Counted from the first letter of the stretch, positions 28,508-37,753 are shown. The stretch: 64,000 nucleotides of DNA from Peribacillus simplex (GCF_001542915.1 NZ_LNNH01000012.1:329120-393119), one strand, 5' to 3'. Program-made: numbers and translations. The notes: generated by a model not told the origin, from the sequence alone.

Positions 28508-28522
28508 TGACAATGATTATTA
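28508..28522. promoter_or_regulatory. Second Fur box, two mismatches
   Basis: TGACAATGATTATTA matches the 7-1-7 Fur consensus at 12 of 14 fixed positions. It lies 28 bases from the first box. Together they point to strong iron repression of the siderophore operon. Confidence 0.8.
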
Positions 28523-28631
28523 TTCTCAATAAGCTAAATCTACCATTTTCCTTCTATAATATTCCAATAAAATTAAGAACAGGGTAATACTGGGACGATT
28601 TCTCCATGCGTTATTAAACATGAACAGGCTC

Positions 28632-28659
28632 TTAAGGTTTTATTAAGGTTGAGTTTATA
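28632..28659 (+). promoter_or_regulatory. 11-bp-periodic direct repeats upstream of the VTC gene
   Basis: TTAAGGTT at 28632 and again at 28643, with TTTATA at 28654: three half sites with an exact 11-base period, 42 bases before the ATG. This is the layout of tandem OmpR/PhoB-family response regulator sites. The regulator is not encoded nearby. Confidence 0.6.
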
Positions 28660-28700
28660 AGCTGAACGCTGACAATCATCATGTAAAAGGAGGAACGGCA

Positions 28701-29384
28701 ATGAATGGTTTACAAGGAAGGCGGGAACTCAAACATGCAATCACCAAAGCGGATTGCCATTTATTAAGGAATGTCCTGCAAAACTTCATGAAGCTTGATC
28801 CCCACGGACTCGATGGGAAGTATTTAATTCGAAGTGTCTATTTCGATAACTTCGACAATAAAATCCTCCGGCAAAAAACGGAAGGGTTTTATCATAGGGA
28901 TAAGTTCAGGGCCAGGCTTTATGATCATAATACCGATTTCATCAATCTGGAAAAAAAGAGTAAGCGGAATAACCTTACCTATAAACAAAAGTGCAGGCTT
29001 TCTGCCGCTGAATACGAACGGATCCGTTCAGGAGATATAAATTGGATGTCCGAGGATTCAAGGGATATCCTCAAGGACTTATACGTGCAAATGACGCTCT
29101 TCCAAATCAAGCCGACAACCGTCGTTGACTATGAAAGGGAGGTATTCATTTATGAGTACGGAAATGTCCGGGTCACCTTTGACAGTCATGTAAAAACGAG
29201 TTATCGCGATACGGACTTCCTGAATCCCGAATTAATCGTAGTCGATGCCCTCGATCCGGATGTCGTCATCCTGGAAATAAAGTATGACGAATTTCTTCCG
29301 GATATCATCAAACAATCGTTATCCATCATCGATACTAGAAAAACGGCTTTTTCAAAATATCAACTAAGCAGAAGATACGGCTGA
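28701..29384 (+). CDS. VTC-domain protein, polyphosphate-polymerase-like
   Basis: A 227-residue soluble protein that matches the VTC domain of the triphosphate-tunnel superfamily. Basic and acidic tunnel residues occur in the expected strands: RRELKHAI, LIRSVYFDN, FRARLYD, INLEKKSKRN, VVDYEREVF, VRVTFDSHV and ILEIKYDEFLP. In yeast VTC4 this domain makes polyphosphate from ATP on the cytoplasmic side. No SPX domain or membrane helix is present, so a partner must place it at the membrane; the DUF4956 gene next door is the candidate. ATG follows AAAAGGAGGAACGGCA. Activity inferred from the fold only. Confidence 0.82.
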   Translation: MNGLQGRRELKHAITKADCHLLRNVLQNFMKLDPHGLDGKYLIRSVYFDNFDNKILRQKTEGFYHRDKFRARLYDHNTDFINLEKKSKRNNLTYKQKCRLSAAEYERIRSGDINWMSEDSRDILKDLYVQMTLFQIKPTTVVDYEREVFIYEYGNVRVTFDSHVKTSYRDTDFLNPELIVVDALDPDVVILEIKYDEFLPDIIKQSLSIIDTRKTAFSKYQLSRRYG

Positions 29385-29422
29385 TGGCAGCAAACAAAAA
29401 CATTCTATTGGAGGAATCACAA

Positions 29423-30118
29423 ATGGATACGACGACAACGAGCACCACGTTTAATGATATTTTCAAATCAAGTTTTTTGGACAAGACCGAGAGCTTTTCG
29501 ATCATTGACTCCCTGATTGGATTGCTGTTGGCATTTGCCATCGGATTGTTCATTTACGTCATTTATAAGAAGACTTTTTCCGGTGTGATGTACTCGCACA
29601 ATTTCAATATATCCCTCATCATCATGACAATGGCCACGGCCTTGATCATCATGGGCATATCAACGAATATCGTAATCTCCCTGGGGATGGTCGGCGCGCT
29701 CTCCATCGTACGATTCAGAACGCCCATCAAAGATCCCATGGACCTGGTCTTCCTATTCTGGGCAGCGGCCTCTGGGATCTTATGCGGGGCGGGATTAATT
29801 CCGCTCGTTATTATCGGTGCCATTTTAATAGGGATCGTCATGCTCGTATTTGCCAATCGAATCACCGTTGAAAATCCCTTTTTATTAATCGTTAAATATT
29901 CAGATGCATCCATTGAAAAAACGTTGGAAGAAATGATATCCAGCAAGGTGAAAAAGCATTCCGTCAAATCGAAATCGATCATGGCCGATAATAACCTCGA
30001 AGTGACATATGAGATTCGATTAAAAGATAATAATGCAGAATTCATCAATCAAGTAAAGGACATGACCAGCGTCCATTCTGCCATCATGTTGAGTTATGAT
30101 GGCAACTTCACAGCTTAA
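29423..30118 (+). CDS. DUF4956 membrane protein
   Basis: A 231-residue protein. After ~35 soluble residues it has about four hydrophobic helices (roughly 30-150), with the conserved MVGALSIVRFRTPIKDPMD block typical of DUF4956. A ~75-residue soluble C-terminal domain follows (ISSKVKKHSVKSKS and VTYEIRLKDNN). ATG 29423 has TTGGAGGAATCACAA upstream; the longer frame starts at 29384, overlapping the VTC stop. Always found beside VTC and CotH genes in the clusters known to me; function unknown. The basic, cytoplasm-facing RFRTP loop may dock the VTC protein (inference). Confidence 0.8.
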   Translation: MDTTTTSTTFNDIFKSSFLDKTESFSIIDSLIGLLLAFAIGLFIYVIYKKTFSGVMYSHNFNISLIIMTMATALIIMGISTNIVISLGMVGALSIVRFRTPIKDPMDLVFLFWAAASGILCGAGLIPLVIIGAILIGIVMLVFANRITVENPFLLIVKYSDASIEKTLEEMISSKVKKHSVKSKSIMADNNLEVTYEIRLKDNNAEFINQVKDMTSVHSAIMLSYDGNFTA

Positions 30119-30187
30119 GACAGATGGCGGACACAAGGAACCATGCCCACCCCTCTATAGTGGACGGCAGGAGGAAGGAGCCAAGGC

Positions 30188-31897
30188 ATGTTAAAAACAA
30201 GATATGTTGCAGCGGCAATTGGATCATTGATCATGATTTTTATAGCAGCGATGTACCTCGTTCCCCTTCTTCAAGTGGAAAAAGCAACGAAAGGGAATAC
30301 CTATGCAAAATCGGTATTTGACCAAAGTAAGGTGACGAAAGTTGATATCACACTGGCTGATGATGATTTGGATTCCATCCTGGATAACCCTTCTGAAAAA
30401 GAAATCGTTAACGCCGATGTGACGATAAATGGGGAGACGGTTAAAAATGTGGGGTTTCGCACCAAGGGAAATCTTTCCTTGAATTCCGTTGTTCAAATGG
30501 ACGATTCCGAACGTTACAGCTGGAAGATAGACTTTGATTATTATCAGGACGATCAAGATTTACACGGGCTGAAAAAGTTGGCACTGAACAATAATTACAG
30601 TGATCCTACTTTTATGAGAGAATATCTTTCCTATGAATTAATGGAAAAGATGGGCATAGCGACACCAGGGCACTCCTATATGTACGTGACCATCAACGGA
30701 AAGGAATGGGGCCTTTACTTAGGTGTGGAAGCTATAGAGGAAACCTTTCTAAATACCAACTTCGCTGATGCTACAGGCGATCTCTATTATCCTGATGGTA
30801 CGGGAAGCGATTTAAAATGGATCAGCGAAGACATTGATGACTACACAGGATTGAATTTGAAAACAAACGATCATTCGGACCAATCCGCCATGATCCACAT
30901 GCTCGATGCCATCAATAATGGAGGCAATATCGAGGAAGTATTGGATGTCGATGAAATGCTGCGCTACTTCGCAGCCAACACTGCCCTTGTCAACCTTGAT
31001 CACTATCAAGGAGATAAAAAGCACAATTATTACCTATATGAAGAGAACGGAGTCTTTTCGATATTGCCGTGGGACTATAATATGTCATTTGGCGGTTATT
31101 CCGGAGGCGGCGGGAGGCAGGCAGAAGGCACCGCTCGAAAAAATGAAGATGAAGCGACTGCTAAGAACGATAATGCTGAGCAGGATGACATGAAGCTTCC
31201 CGAGGAAGCACCGAATATGAACGGTGGCGGGATGATGGATATGAGCTCCAATTTCATGAATGAAAGTAACATCAACTTCAGCATCACCGAGCCCGTTTCA
31301 GGCACGGCCCTTGAAGATCGCCCTTTGTTGAATGCCCTGCTTTCTAACGACGAATACCGTGAAAAATATGATGATTATCTAAACGACATTGCCACAGATT
31401 TTTTCTCTGAAGAAAAAATGACAGCAATGACCTCTGAAATCTCAACGTTGATCACACCATATGTGAAAAGAGATCCAACCAAGTTTTATACAATGAATGA
31501 GTTTTTAGAAGCAACATCCGGTGAGGAAACCCTTGTTGACTTCGCCGTTCAACGTGCTGGATCGATCTTGGCGCAGCTATCCGGAGACCTGATTGTCGAA
31601 GGTGAGACGGAAAGCGGCACGGACGGCAGAGCGCCTAATATGGGCGCTGACGCAAATGGAGGCCAGCAACCACCAAACATGGCCGGCGGCGGGGAAATGC
31701 CTGCCATGCACCCCCCTGACATCGATCGCGGCGGGAATGGCTCACCCCCTGATATAACTGGGAAGATGGGCCAAAAGGAGCCAGGAAACAGCAGCTCCTC
31801 CAAAGATACGATCATTCTATCCCTCGTGCTCCTGATTTTATTATTGGGCGCAATCGCTTTCGCCCACTTCTTTAAACGAAGGGGCAAAACCGGATGA
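30188..31897 (+). CDS. CotH-kinase family membrane-anchored protein
   Basis: A 569-residue protein with an N-terminal signal/anchor helix (about 9-27). A CotH kinase-like domain (about 45-440) carries the family motifs LDHYQGDKKHNYYLY (271-284) and PWDYNMSFGGY (294-304), with candidate catalytic Asp271 and Asp296. It is followed by a G/P/M-rich, probably disordered stretch and a C-terminal helix (541-562) ending in KRRGKTG. The catalytic domain should lie outside the cell. CotH itself phosphorylates spore coat proteins, but two membrane anchors and the VTC-DUF4956 context point to a vegetative envelope role. Residues 305-350 hold a G/E-rich insert. Terminator follows. Confidence 0.85.
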   Translation: MLKTRYVAAAIGSLIMIFIAAMYLVPLLQVEKATKGNTYAKSVFDQSKVTKVDITLADDDLDSILDNPSEKEIVNADVTINGETVKNVGFRTKGNLSLNSVVQMDDSERYSWKIDFDYYQDDQDLHGLKKLALNNNYSDPTFMREYLSYELMEKMGIATPGHSYMYVTINGKEWGLYLGVEAIEETFLNTNFADATGDLYYPDGTGSDLKWISEDIDDYTGLNLKTNDHSDQSAMIHMLDAINNGGNIEEVLDVDEMLRYFAANTALVNLDHYQGDKKHNYYLYEENGVFSILPWDYNMSFGGYSGGGGRQAEGTARKNEDEATAKNDNAEQDDMKLPEEAPNMNGGGMMDMSSNFMNESNINFSITEPVSGTALEDRPLLNALLSNDEYREKYDDYLNDIATDFFSEEKMTAMTSEISTLITPYVKRDPTKFYTMNEFLEATSGEETLVDFAVQRAGSILAQLSGDLIVEGETESGTDGRAPNMGADANGGQQPPNMAGGGEMPAMHPPDIDRGGNGSPPDITGKMGQKEPGNSSSSKDTIILSLVLLILLLGAIAFAHFFKRRGKTG

Positions 31898-31922
31898 GGA
31901 CCACCCCCTCCAACATGAACAA

Positions 31923-31957
31923 GGCATCCCGAAATATTCGGGATGCCTCATTTTTAT
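31923..31957 (+). terminator. Intrinsic terminator of the VTC-DUF4956-CotH operon
   Basis: An 11-bp perfect stem (31923-31933 with 31937-31947), 3-base loop, then TCATTTTTATT. Confidence 0.92.
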
Positions 31958-32124
31958 TGAAAATAGAATCTACTAAACTTGATACCAAAGTCGTCAAGGA
32001 GACGCCCTCTTTTTTCTATGAATTTCTTGATCTATTACCAAGGAAAAAAACACTGCACAAACAGCATAAATCCCAAGATGCACAGCAGCTGACCCTTCTG
32101 ATTCTCTTTTCGTTATCACGACAT

Positions 32125-32260
32125 GTGGAATGAAACGGAGGGGGCGACACTCCTGCGGCAACTGCGGTCTAGGGGAGACACCGTTGGCGTAAAGCCCGAG
32201 GAGGCTCCACGACCGCCCGCGGAAAGCGAGTGCCCGGAGTGCAATGCAACGTTCGACGTC
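32125..32260 (+). repeat. GC-rich dispersed Bacillus intergenic repeat, copy 1
   Basis: About 136 bases, far richer in G+C than the flanks. It reads ...CGAGGAGGCTCC...GCCCGCGGAAAGCGAGTGCC... and is related to the imperfectly palindromic repeats scattered between genes in many Bacillus genomes. A second copy lies in reverse orientation at 63942-64000, running off the window; 51 of 56 compared positions agree. It breaks into short open frames on both strands that are not credible genes. Confidence 0.85.
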
Positions 32261-32676
32261 CGGTTCCTCCAAACGATGGGAAATCAGGATTTCATTTTCA
32301 CCTTATCCCAAAGTAGAGTGGAAAGGGAGTACCTGCAGTGAAACGAAACATTCGAATCCTCCATAACTATGAATAATTAGGATTCTTTCTTCGCCTTAAG
32401 ACAGAGTTCAGGAACGTTCTATGTCCTCCCTCTTAAACATCCGAAAATTATTTCTTTCCCCAGTTATTCCTCAACATTGAATTATTTTTTAGCTGCCAAC
32501 TAATATAAAATACCCTTAATTGGTATAAAATAGTAAAATAGAAAGACAAATCAACCTCCAGAGCATTTTCTACTTGTTTACCATTTGAATATAGAGGGTA
32601 AAGATTTCCATTATTAGTTTATCCGATCGTTCAGTAACAAGTTTGCCAAAACGCGTCGGTGTCAGGGGGGAAATGG
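32261..32676. other. AT-rich leader region before the amylase gene
   Basis: About 415 bases without a supportable gene. It must contain the amylase promoter. No clear -35/-10 pair, cre site or RNA element was recognised. Confidence 0.4.
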
Positions 32677-34158
32677 ATGAAAAGAAATCATACAATGATG
32701 CAATTTTTCGAGTGGCATCTTGAAGCAGATGGTTCTCATTGGGACAGATTGAAATTAGCGGCCTCCAAATTGAAAGATACAGGTATTGACTGTGTTTGGC
32801 TCCCGCCTGTTACTAAAGGGCAGTCCATTGGTGACAACGGTTATGGAATATACGACGGGTACGATCTAGGGGAATTTGACCAAAAAGGCACCATTCGTAC
32901 CAAATACGGTACAAAAGAAGAATTGCATCAAGCCATAACCACCTGTCATGACTACGGTCTGTGCGTATATATCGACTTAGTCATGAATCACAAAGCCGGA
33001 GCCGACGGAACCGAAAAATTTGAAGTCATCGAGGTCAATCCAGACAACCGTATGGAAGACATCTCAGAGCCATTTGAAATTGAAGGCTGGACGACATTCG
33101 ATTTCCCAGGCCGTAATAATCAATACTCTGATTTCAAGTGGAACCATACGCATTTCAATGGAACTGACTATGATGCTAAAAACGACAAAATGGGCGTCTA
33201 TCGGATCACTGGGGAAAACAAACACTGGAACCAGCACGTCATTGATGAATTCGGCAATTACGATTATCTAATGTTCGCGAACATCGATTACAGCCAGCCC
33301 GAAGTTCGCCAGGAAATGATTACTTGGGGAAAGTGGATGGTTGATACATTGAAGTGTGATGGCTTCCGCTTGGACGCCGTGAAGCATATTGATTATGAAT
33401 TCATTAATGATTTTTTACAGGAACTCCTTCCTTATACGAAAGAACATTTTTTCATGGTCGGGGAGTTTTGGAAAGCCGATGTGAAATCCTGTCAAAACTA
33501 CTTGGAGCAAACCAATCATGACCTCAATTTGTTCGATGTTTCCCTGCATTATAAATTTCATGAGGCCTCAAATGCAGGAACCGACTTCGACCTCTCAACC
33601 ATCTTTGATGATACCCTCGTCAAAACCAATCCGGAACAGGCCGTCACTTTTGTCGACAACCATGACTCCCAGCCTCATGAATCGCTGGAATCGTGGGTAA
33701 AGGATTGGTTCAAACCGTCTGCATATGCTCTTATCCTGCTGAGGCAATGCGGTTACCCCTGTGTCTTTTACGGCGACTATTACGGCATTGGCGGTCCTTC
33801 GCCGGTACCCGGGAAAAAGGATATATTGGATCGCCTTTTATATGCCAGATATGAAAAAGCGTATGGGGAACAGAAGGACTATTTTGATGATCCAAATACG
33901 ATAGGCTGGGTTCGATTAGGGGTTGAAGAGCTGGAAGGCTCGGGGTGTGCGATCGTTGTCTGTAACGCAGACCACAACAGTGAAAAAAGAATGTTCGTGG
34001 GTGAGCAACGTGCAGGCGAAATCTGGACTGATGTAACCTATCACAGAGATGATCACATCACCATTGAAGAAGATGGCTACGCGACCTTTCCCGTACATGG
34101 AAAAAGCGTATCCGTATGGGCCCTGAATGAAAAACCGCTTGAAGCGGAAGAAAACTAA
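32677..34158 (+). CDS. Cytoplasmic alpha-amylase (GH13)
   Basis: A 493-residue GH13 glycoside hydrolase that cleaves alpha-1,4 bonds in starch, glycogen or maltodextrin. The conserved regions are present: VYIDLVMNHKAG (region I), CDGFRLDAVKH with the nucleophile Asp (II), FMVGEFW with the acid/base Glu (III) and TFVDNHDSQ (IV). It begins HTMMQFFEWHL, as in B. licheniformis-type liquefying amylases and E. coli AmyA. There is no signal peptide, so it should stay in the cytoplasm. ATG 32677 follows GGGGGG at 6 bases; the GTG at 32659 lies upstream of that site. Monocistronic. Confidence 0.9.
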   Translation: MKRNHTMMQFFEWHLEADGSHWDRLKLAASKLKDTGIDCVWLPPVTKGQSIGDNGYGIYDGYDLGEFDQKGTIRTKYGTKEELHQAITTCHDYGLCVYIDLVMNHKAGADGTEKFEVIEVNPDNRMEDISEPFEIEGWTTFDFPGRNNQYSDFKWNHTHFNGTDYDAKNDKMGVYRITGENKHWNQHVIDEFGNYDYLMFANIDYSQPEVRQEMITWGKWMVDTLKCDGFRLDAVKHIDYEFINDFLQELLPYTKEHFFMVGEFWKADVKSCQNYLEQTNHDLNLFDVSLHYKFHEASNAGTDFDLSTIFDDTLVKTNPEQAVTFVDNHDSQPHESLESWVKDWFKPSAYALILLRQCGYPCVFYGDYYGIGGPSPVPGKKDILDRLLYARYEKAYGEQKDYFDDPNTIGWVRLGVEELEGSGCAIVVCNADHNSEKRMFVGEQRAGEIWTDVTYHRDDHITIEEDGYATFPVHGKSVSVWALNEKPLEAEEN

Positions 34159-34165
34159 TATTCCA

Positions 34166-34211
34166 AAAGCGAAGAACAGCATGCCGTTTCCCGCATGCTG
34201 TTCTTCGCTTT
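34166..34211. repeat. Long perfect hairpin after the amylase gene
   Basis: A 19-bp perfect inverted repeat (34166-34184 with 34193-34211) with an 8-base loop. It begins 7 bases after the amylase stop. No T tract follows on either strand, so it may stabilise mRNA ends rather than act as a classical terminator. Confidence 0.8.
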
Positions 34212-34284
34212 GAAAATTCAAAAAAATTCTCATGGCCAGACAACCTTTCATGGTAAGATAAGGTAAAAAGGAGCTGATGGACAA

Positions 34285-35520
34285 ATGAAGAATGAAATCA
34301 TTAATAGATTTACTTCTTATGTGAAAGTGGATACACAATCAAATGAGGAAAATCCCTCCTGCCCCTCCACACCTGGTCAGCTGACCTTGGCAAATGCTTT
34401 AGTGAAGGAGTTGCAATCCATAGGCATGGAAGAAGTGACGATTGATGATAATGGCTATGTAATGGCGACGCTTCCAGCCAACACGGATAAGGATGTCCCG
34501 ACGATCGGGTTTTTGGCCCATATCGATACAGCAACGGATTTCACAGGGAAAAACGTAAAACCGCAGCTCGTTGAAAACTATGATGGACGCGCTCTTACTT
34601 TACATGAAAAATTGGACATCGTCCTCTCACCGAATGAATTCCCTTCACTTAAGGATTATGAAGGGCATACTTTAATTACGACGGATGGGACAACCCTGTT
34701 GGGCGCAGATAATAAGGCCGGCATTGCCGAAATCATGACGGCCATGGATCATTTGATACAGCACCCGGAAATCAAGCATGGAAAAATCCGTGTCGCCTTT
34801 ACACCGGATGAGGAAATCGGCAGAGGCCCGCATAAGTTTGATGTCGATGCTTTTGCTGCCCAATTTGCCTATACAGTTGACGGCGGCCCCCTTGGCGAAC
34901 TTGAATATGAAAGCTTCAATGCGGCATCGGCCAAAATCAAAATCAGTGGGACCAACATTCACCCCGGTACCGCTAAAGGAAAGATGGTCAATTCTGCTAA
35001 AATCGCCATGGAATTTCACAATATGCTCCCAGCGGCAGAAGCACCGGAACATACGGAGGGCTACGAAGGTTTTTACCACCTGCTATCCTTTCAAGGCGAT
35101 GTCGAAGAGACTAGGCTTTCCTACATCATCAGGGATTTCGATCGCCAAAAATTCAATGAGCGCAAGGAATATATGACGCACATCACCAAGGAACTAAAAG
35201 AAAAGTATGGACAAAAACGTATCCAGCTTGAATTGCAGGACCAATATTTCAATATGAGGGAAAAAATTGAGCCAGTCAAAGAAATCGTGGACATCGCCCA
35301 TGAAGCCATGGAAAAACTCGGTATACAACCAAAAATCTCGCCAATCCGCGGTGGAACGGATGGATCTCAATTATCGTATATGGGCCTGCCGACACCTAAT
35401 ATATTCACCGGCGGTGAGAACTTTCATGGCAAATATGAATTTATTTCCGTCGATAATATGATGCTGGCCACAAAGGTGATCGTTGAAATTGCCTCCCTCT
35501 TTGAAAGAAAAGCGAAGTAG
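34285..35520 (+). CDS. pepT: Peptidase T (tripeptide aminopeptidase)
   Basis: A 411-residue M20-family zinc metallopeptidase that removes the N-terminal residue of tripeptides in the cytoplasm. Metal and catalytic motifs: [50 protein letters not shown] and the late [23 protein letters not shown]. The start follows AAAAAGGAGCTGATGGACAA. Length equals B. subtilis PepT (about 410). Monocistronic with a shared terminator downstream. Confidence 0.95.
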   Translation: MKNEIINRFTSYVKVDTQSNEENPSCPSTPGQLTLANALVKELQSIGMEEVTIDDNGYVMATLPANTDKDVPTIGFLAHIDTATDFTGKNVKPQLVENYDGRALTLHEKLDIVLSPNEFPSLKDYEGHTLITTDGTTLLGADNKAGIAEIMTAMDHLIQHPEIKHGKIRVAFTPDEEIGRGPHKFDVDAFAAQFAYTVDGGPLGELEYESFNAASAKIKISGTNIHPGTAKGKMVNSAKIAMEFHNMLPAAEAPEHTEGYEGFYHLLSFQGDVEETRLSYIIRDFDRQKFNERKEYMTHITKELKEKYGQKRIQLELQDQYFNMREKIEPVKEIVDIAHEAMEKLGIQPKISPIRGGTDGSQLSYMGLPTPNIFTGGENFHGKYEFISVDNMMLATKVIVEIASLFERKAK

Positions 35521-35558
35521 CTTTATAGAAATCTCACGAATGACCTTTTTCATAAAGG

Positions 35559-35592
35559 AAAACCCCAAACCTAAGCGGTCTGGGGTTTTTCC
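35559..35592. terminator. Bidirectional terminator, pepT / katE
   Basis: Stem AAAACCCCA (35559-35567) / TGGGGTTTT (35581-35589), with an inner ACC/GGT pairing, flanked by A and T tracts. Lies between convergent genes. Confidence 0.85.
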
Positions 35593-35593
35593 A

Positions 35594-37663
35594 TTATGCG
35601 CGTATCCAGTGTCGGTGCTTGGCAATGGCCTCGATAAAGGCAGCGCCGCTATTTTCATCCGTGATGGCCACAACGCCTGCATTGGGATCAAAGGAACCTA
35701 TGCCTGCCTTCGTTAGGATATCAGCACCTTCTTTGCCCGCACCAATTGCCTTGAAATGATTGTAAGCTTCATTCACAAAGAAAATGGAGTCCTTCGATGC
35801 TTTTAGAGCATCAACACTTTTCTGACCTCCTGCTACATAAACGGCATCGTACAGTACCGAATCGGCTGTCAGGAATGTTTGCTCCACTTCAACTTGCTGT
35901 TCTGTTGAACTTGTAATCATTCCCCGATTAATACTGACGATCTCCGCAGTTATTCCTGCCGCCTTGAACGATTTCAATACTTGATTAACCTCAGATGCGT
36001 TGAAACCATCGGCAGCCAGGATTGCCACTTTTCTGGTTGCGGCCGTTTTCACTTTCATTTGCTCTTGGCTTAGCGCGGGAGAGGTTAACTCGGTCTCAGC
36101 CTCATTCCTGTTGGTTGGAGGATTCGCTCCCACACCCTTGGCAATTGTTCGGGCCAGTTCGAAATCTACATTGCTGAACATCTCGACAACCTGCTGCTGG
36201 ACGTCCTTACTTTTCACTTTCCCCACTTCAAAGTGGAAAGCGGCAATAATATGCTCCTTCTCCACTTCCGTCATGCTATTCCAGAATAGTTTAGCTTGGC
36301 TGTAATGGTCCTTGAAGCTTTCACTGCGCTGGCGCACCTTCCTGCCATCGACCTTTTCCTGATAGTGCGCATAGCCGCCCTCCGCTTCGGAAGCCGGTTC
36401 CGGGGAGTTACCTGCAAGGGAATTCTTATGGTAGCTGACCGGTCCTGGATTGATTGTCATCCGATGCATCCCATCGCGCTGATTGTTATGAAAAGGGCAT
36501 ACTGGCCTGTTTATCGGAAGCTCATGGAAATTCGGTCCACCCAATCGGGATAGCTGTGTATCGGTGTAAGAGAATAAACGCCCTTGAAGCAGCGGATCAT
36601 TGGAAAAATCAATGCCCGGCACAACATGCCCCGGATGGAAAGCAATCTGTTCCGTTTCCGCAAAGAAGTTATCAGGATTTTGGTTCAACACCATTTTCCC
36701 GATTATTTTCACCGGCACCTGTTCTTCCGGCCATAGTTTAGTAGGATCGAGAATGTCAAAGTCGAAATTGAATTCATCCTCCTCCTTGATCATTTGCACG
36801 CCAAATTCAAATTCAGGGTAATTGCCTGTTTCAATCGCTTCCCACAAATCTTGGCGGTGAAAATCGGGGTTCTTCCCGGCGATTTTCTGGGCTTCATCCC
36901 AGACGAGCGATTTCACTCCAAGGACGGGCTTCCAATGGAATTTAACGAAATGGGATACGCCTTCTTCATTCACAAAGCGGAATGTATGAACACCGAACCC
37001 TTCCATCATCCTGAAGCTTCTCGGTATCGCCCGATCGGAAAGATGCCACATGATCATATGTGCCGTTTCCTCATTATTGGCAACAAAATCCCAAAAAGTA
37101 TCATGGGCAGAAGCAGCCTGCGGAATTTCATTATGAGGCTCCGGCTTTACCGCATGAATCAAATCCGGAAACTTAATTGCATCCTGGATAAAAAATACCG
37201 GCATATTATTCCCGACCAAATCATAGTTTCCTTCCTCTGTATAAAACTTTGTCGAGAATCCCCTGACATCGCGAACCGAGTCCGCCGATCCGCGCGATCC
37301 TGCTACAGTGGAGTACCGGACGAATACAGGAGTCTTGACCGAAGGGTCTTGAAGAAACTTGGCCTTTGTAAATTCAGCCATCGGCTCATATACTTGAAAA
37401 TATCCGTGTGCCCCTGATCCACGTGCATGCACGATTCGCTCAGGAATTCGCTCATGGTCAAAATGGGTCATCTTTTCACGGAAATGAAAATCTTCCATTA
37501 ATGTCGGGCCGCGGGTTCCCGCCTTCAAAGAATGCTCATCCTCCGAAATGCGCAAGCCTTGATTAGTCGTCATCTTTTTCCCACTATCATCCACCCGATA
37601 TTGATCCAACTGCCGATTTTTGCTTTGCTCATTGATTTTTCCACTTTCGTTTTCATTCACCAT
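35594..37663 (-). CDS. katE: Large-subunit (clade 2) catalase KatE
   Basis: A 689-residue catalase decomposing H2O2 to water and oxygen. Catalytic His in VHARGSGAHGYF, distal Asn in LVGNNMPVFFIQD, proximal haem Tyr in RLFSYTDTQLSRLG. Beyond the ~500-residue core it carries a DJ-1/class I glutamine amidotransferase-like C-terminal domain (AILAADGFNASEV, VYVAGGQKSVDAL), the mark of large-subunit catalases such as HPII and B. subtilis KatE. Of the nearby ATGs, 37663 was chosen with GGAGGGG 10 bases upstream; 37672 is only about 1 base from it. A sigma-B-type promoter lies about 90 bases upstream, fitting general-stress control. Confidence 0.93.
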   Translation of the reverse strand: MVNENESGKINEQSKNRQLDQYRVDDSGKKMTTNQGLRISEDEHSLKAGTRGPTLMEDFHFREKMTHFDHERIPERIVHARGSGAHGYFQVYEPMAEFTKAKFLQDPSVKTPVFVRYSTVAGSRGSADSVRDVRGFSTKFYTEEGNYDLVGNNMPVFFIQDAIKFPDLIHAVKPEPHNEIPQAASAHDTFWDFVANNEETAHMIMWHLSDRAIPRSFRMMEGFGVHTFRFVNEEGVSHFVKFHWKPVLGVKSLVWDEAQKIAGKNPDFHRQDLWEAIETGNYPEFEFGVQMIKEEDEFNFDFDILDPTKLWPEEQVPVKIIGKMVLNQNPDNFFAETEQIAFHPGHVVPGIDFSNDPLLQGRLFSYTDTQLSRLGGPNFHELPINRPVCPFHNNQRDGMHRMTINPGPVSYHKNSLAGNSPEPASEAEGGYAHYQEKVDGRKVRQRSESFKDHYSQAKLFWNSMTEVEKEHIIAAFHFEVGKVKSKDVQQQVVEMFSNVDFELARTIAKGVGANPPTNRNEAETELTSPALSQEQMKVKTAATRKVAILAADGFNASEVNQVLKSFKAAGITAEIVSINRGMITSSTEQQVEVEQTFLTADSVLYDAVYVAGGQKSVDALKASKDSIFFVNEAYNHFKAIGAGKEGADILTKAGIGSFDPNAGVVAITDENSGAAFIEAIAKHRHWIRA

Positions 37664-37753
37664 TCTTTTCATTCCCCTCCATGTCAAAAATTAAGGTTAT
37701 TTCATGTTGTATGTATTTTCATTATTGGAAGTAATTACGTTATTCTTCCTCAT

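Noticed and set aside
28443..28700. Sigma-A promoter of the siderophore operon
   Set aside because: Several TTGNNA and TATACT-like hexamers occur, but none pair at 16-18 bases; not assigned.
31894..32341. Plus- and minus-strand open frames across the GC-rich repeat
   Set aside because: Open only because the repeat is GC-rich; no ribosome binding site and no recognisable protein features.
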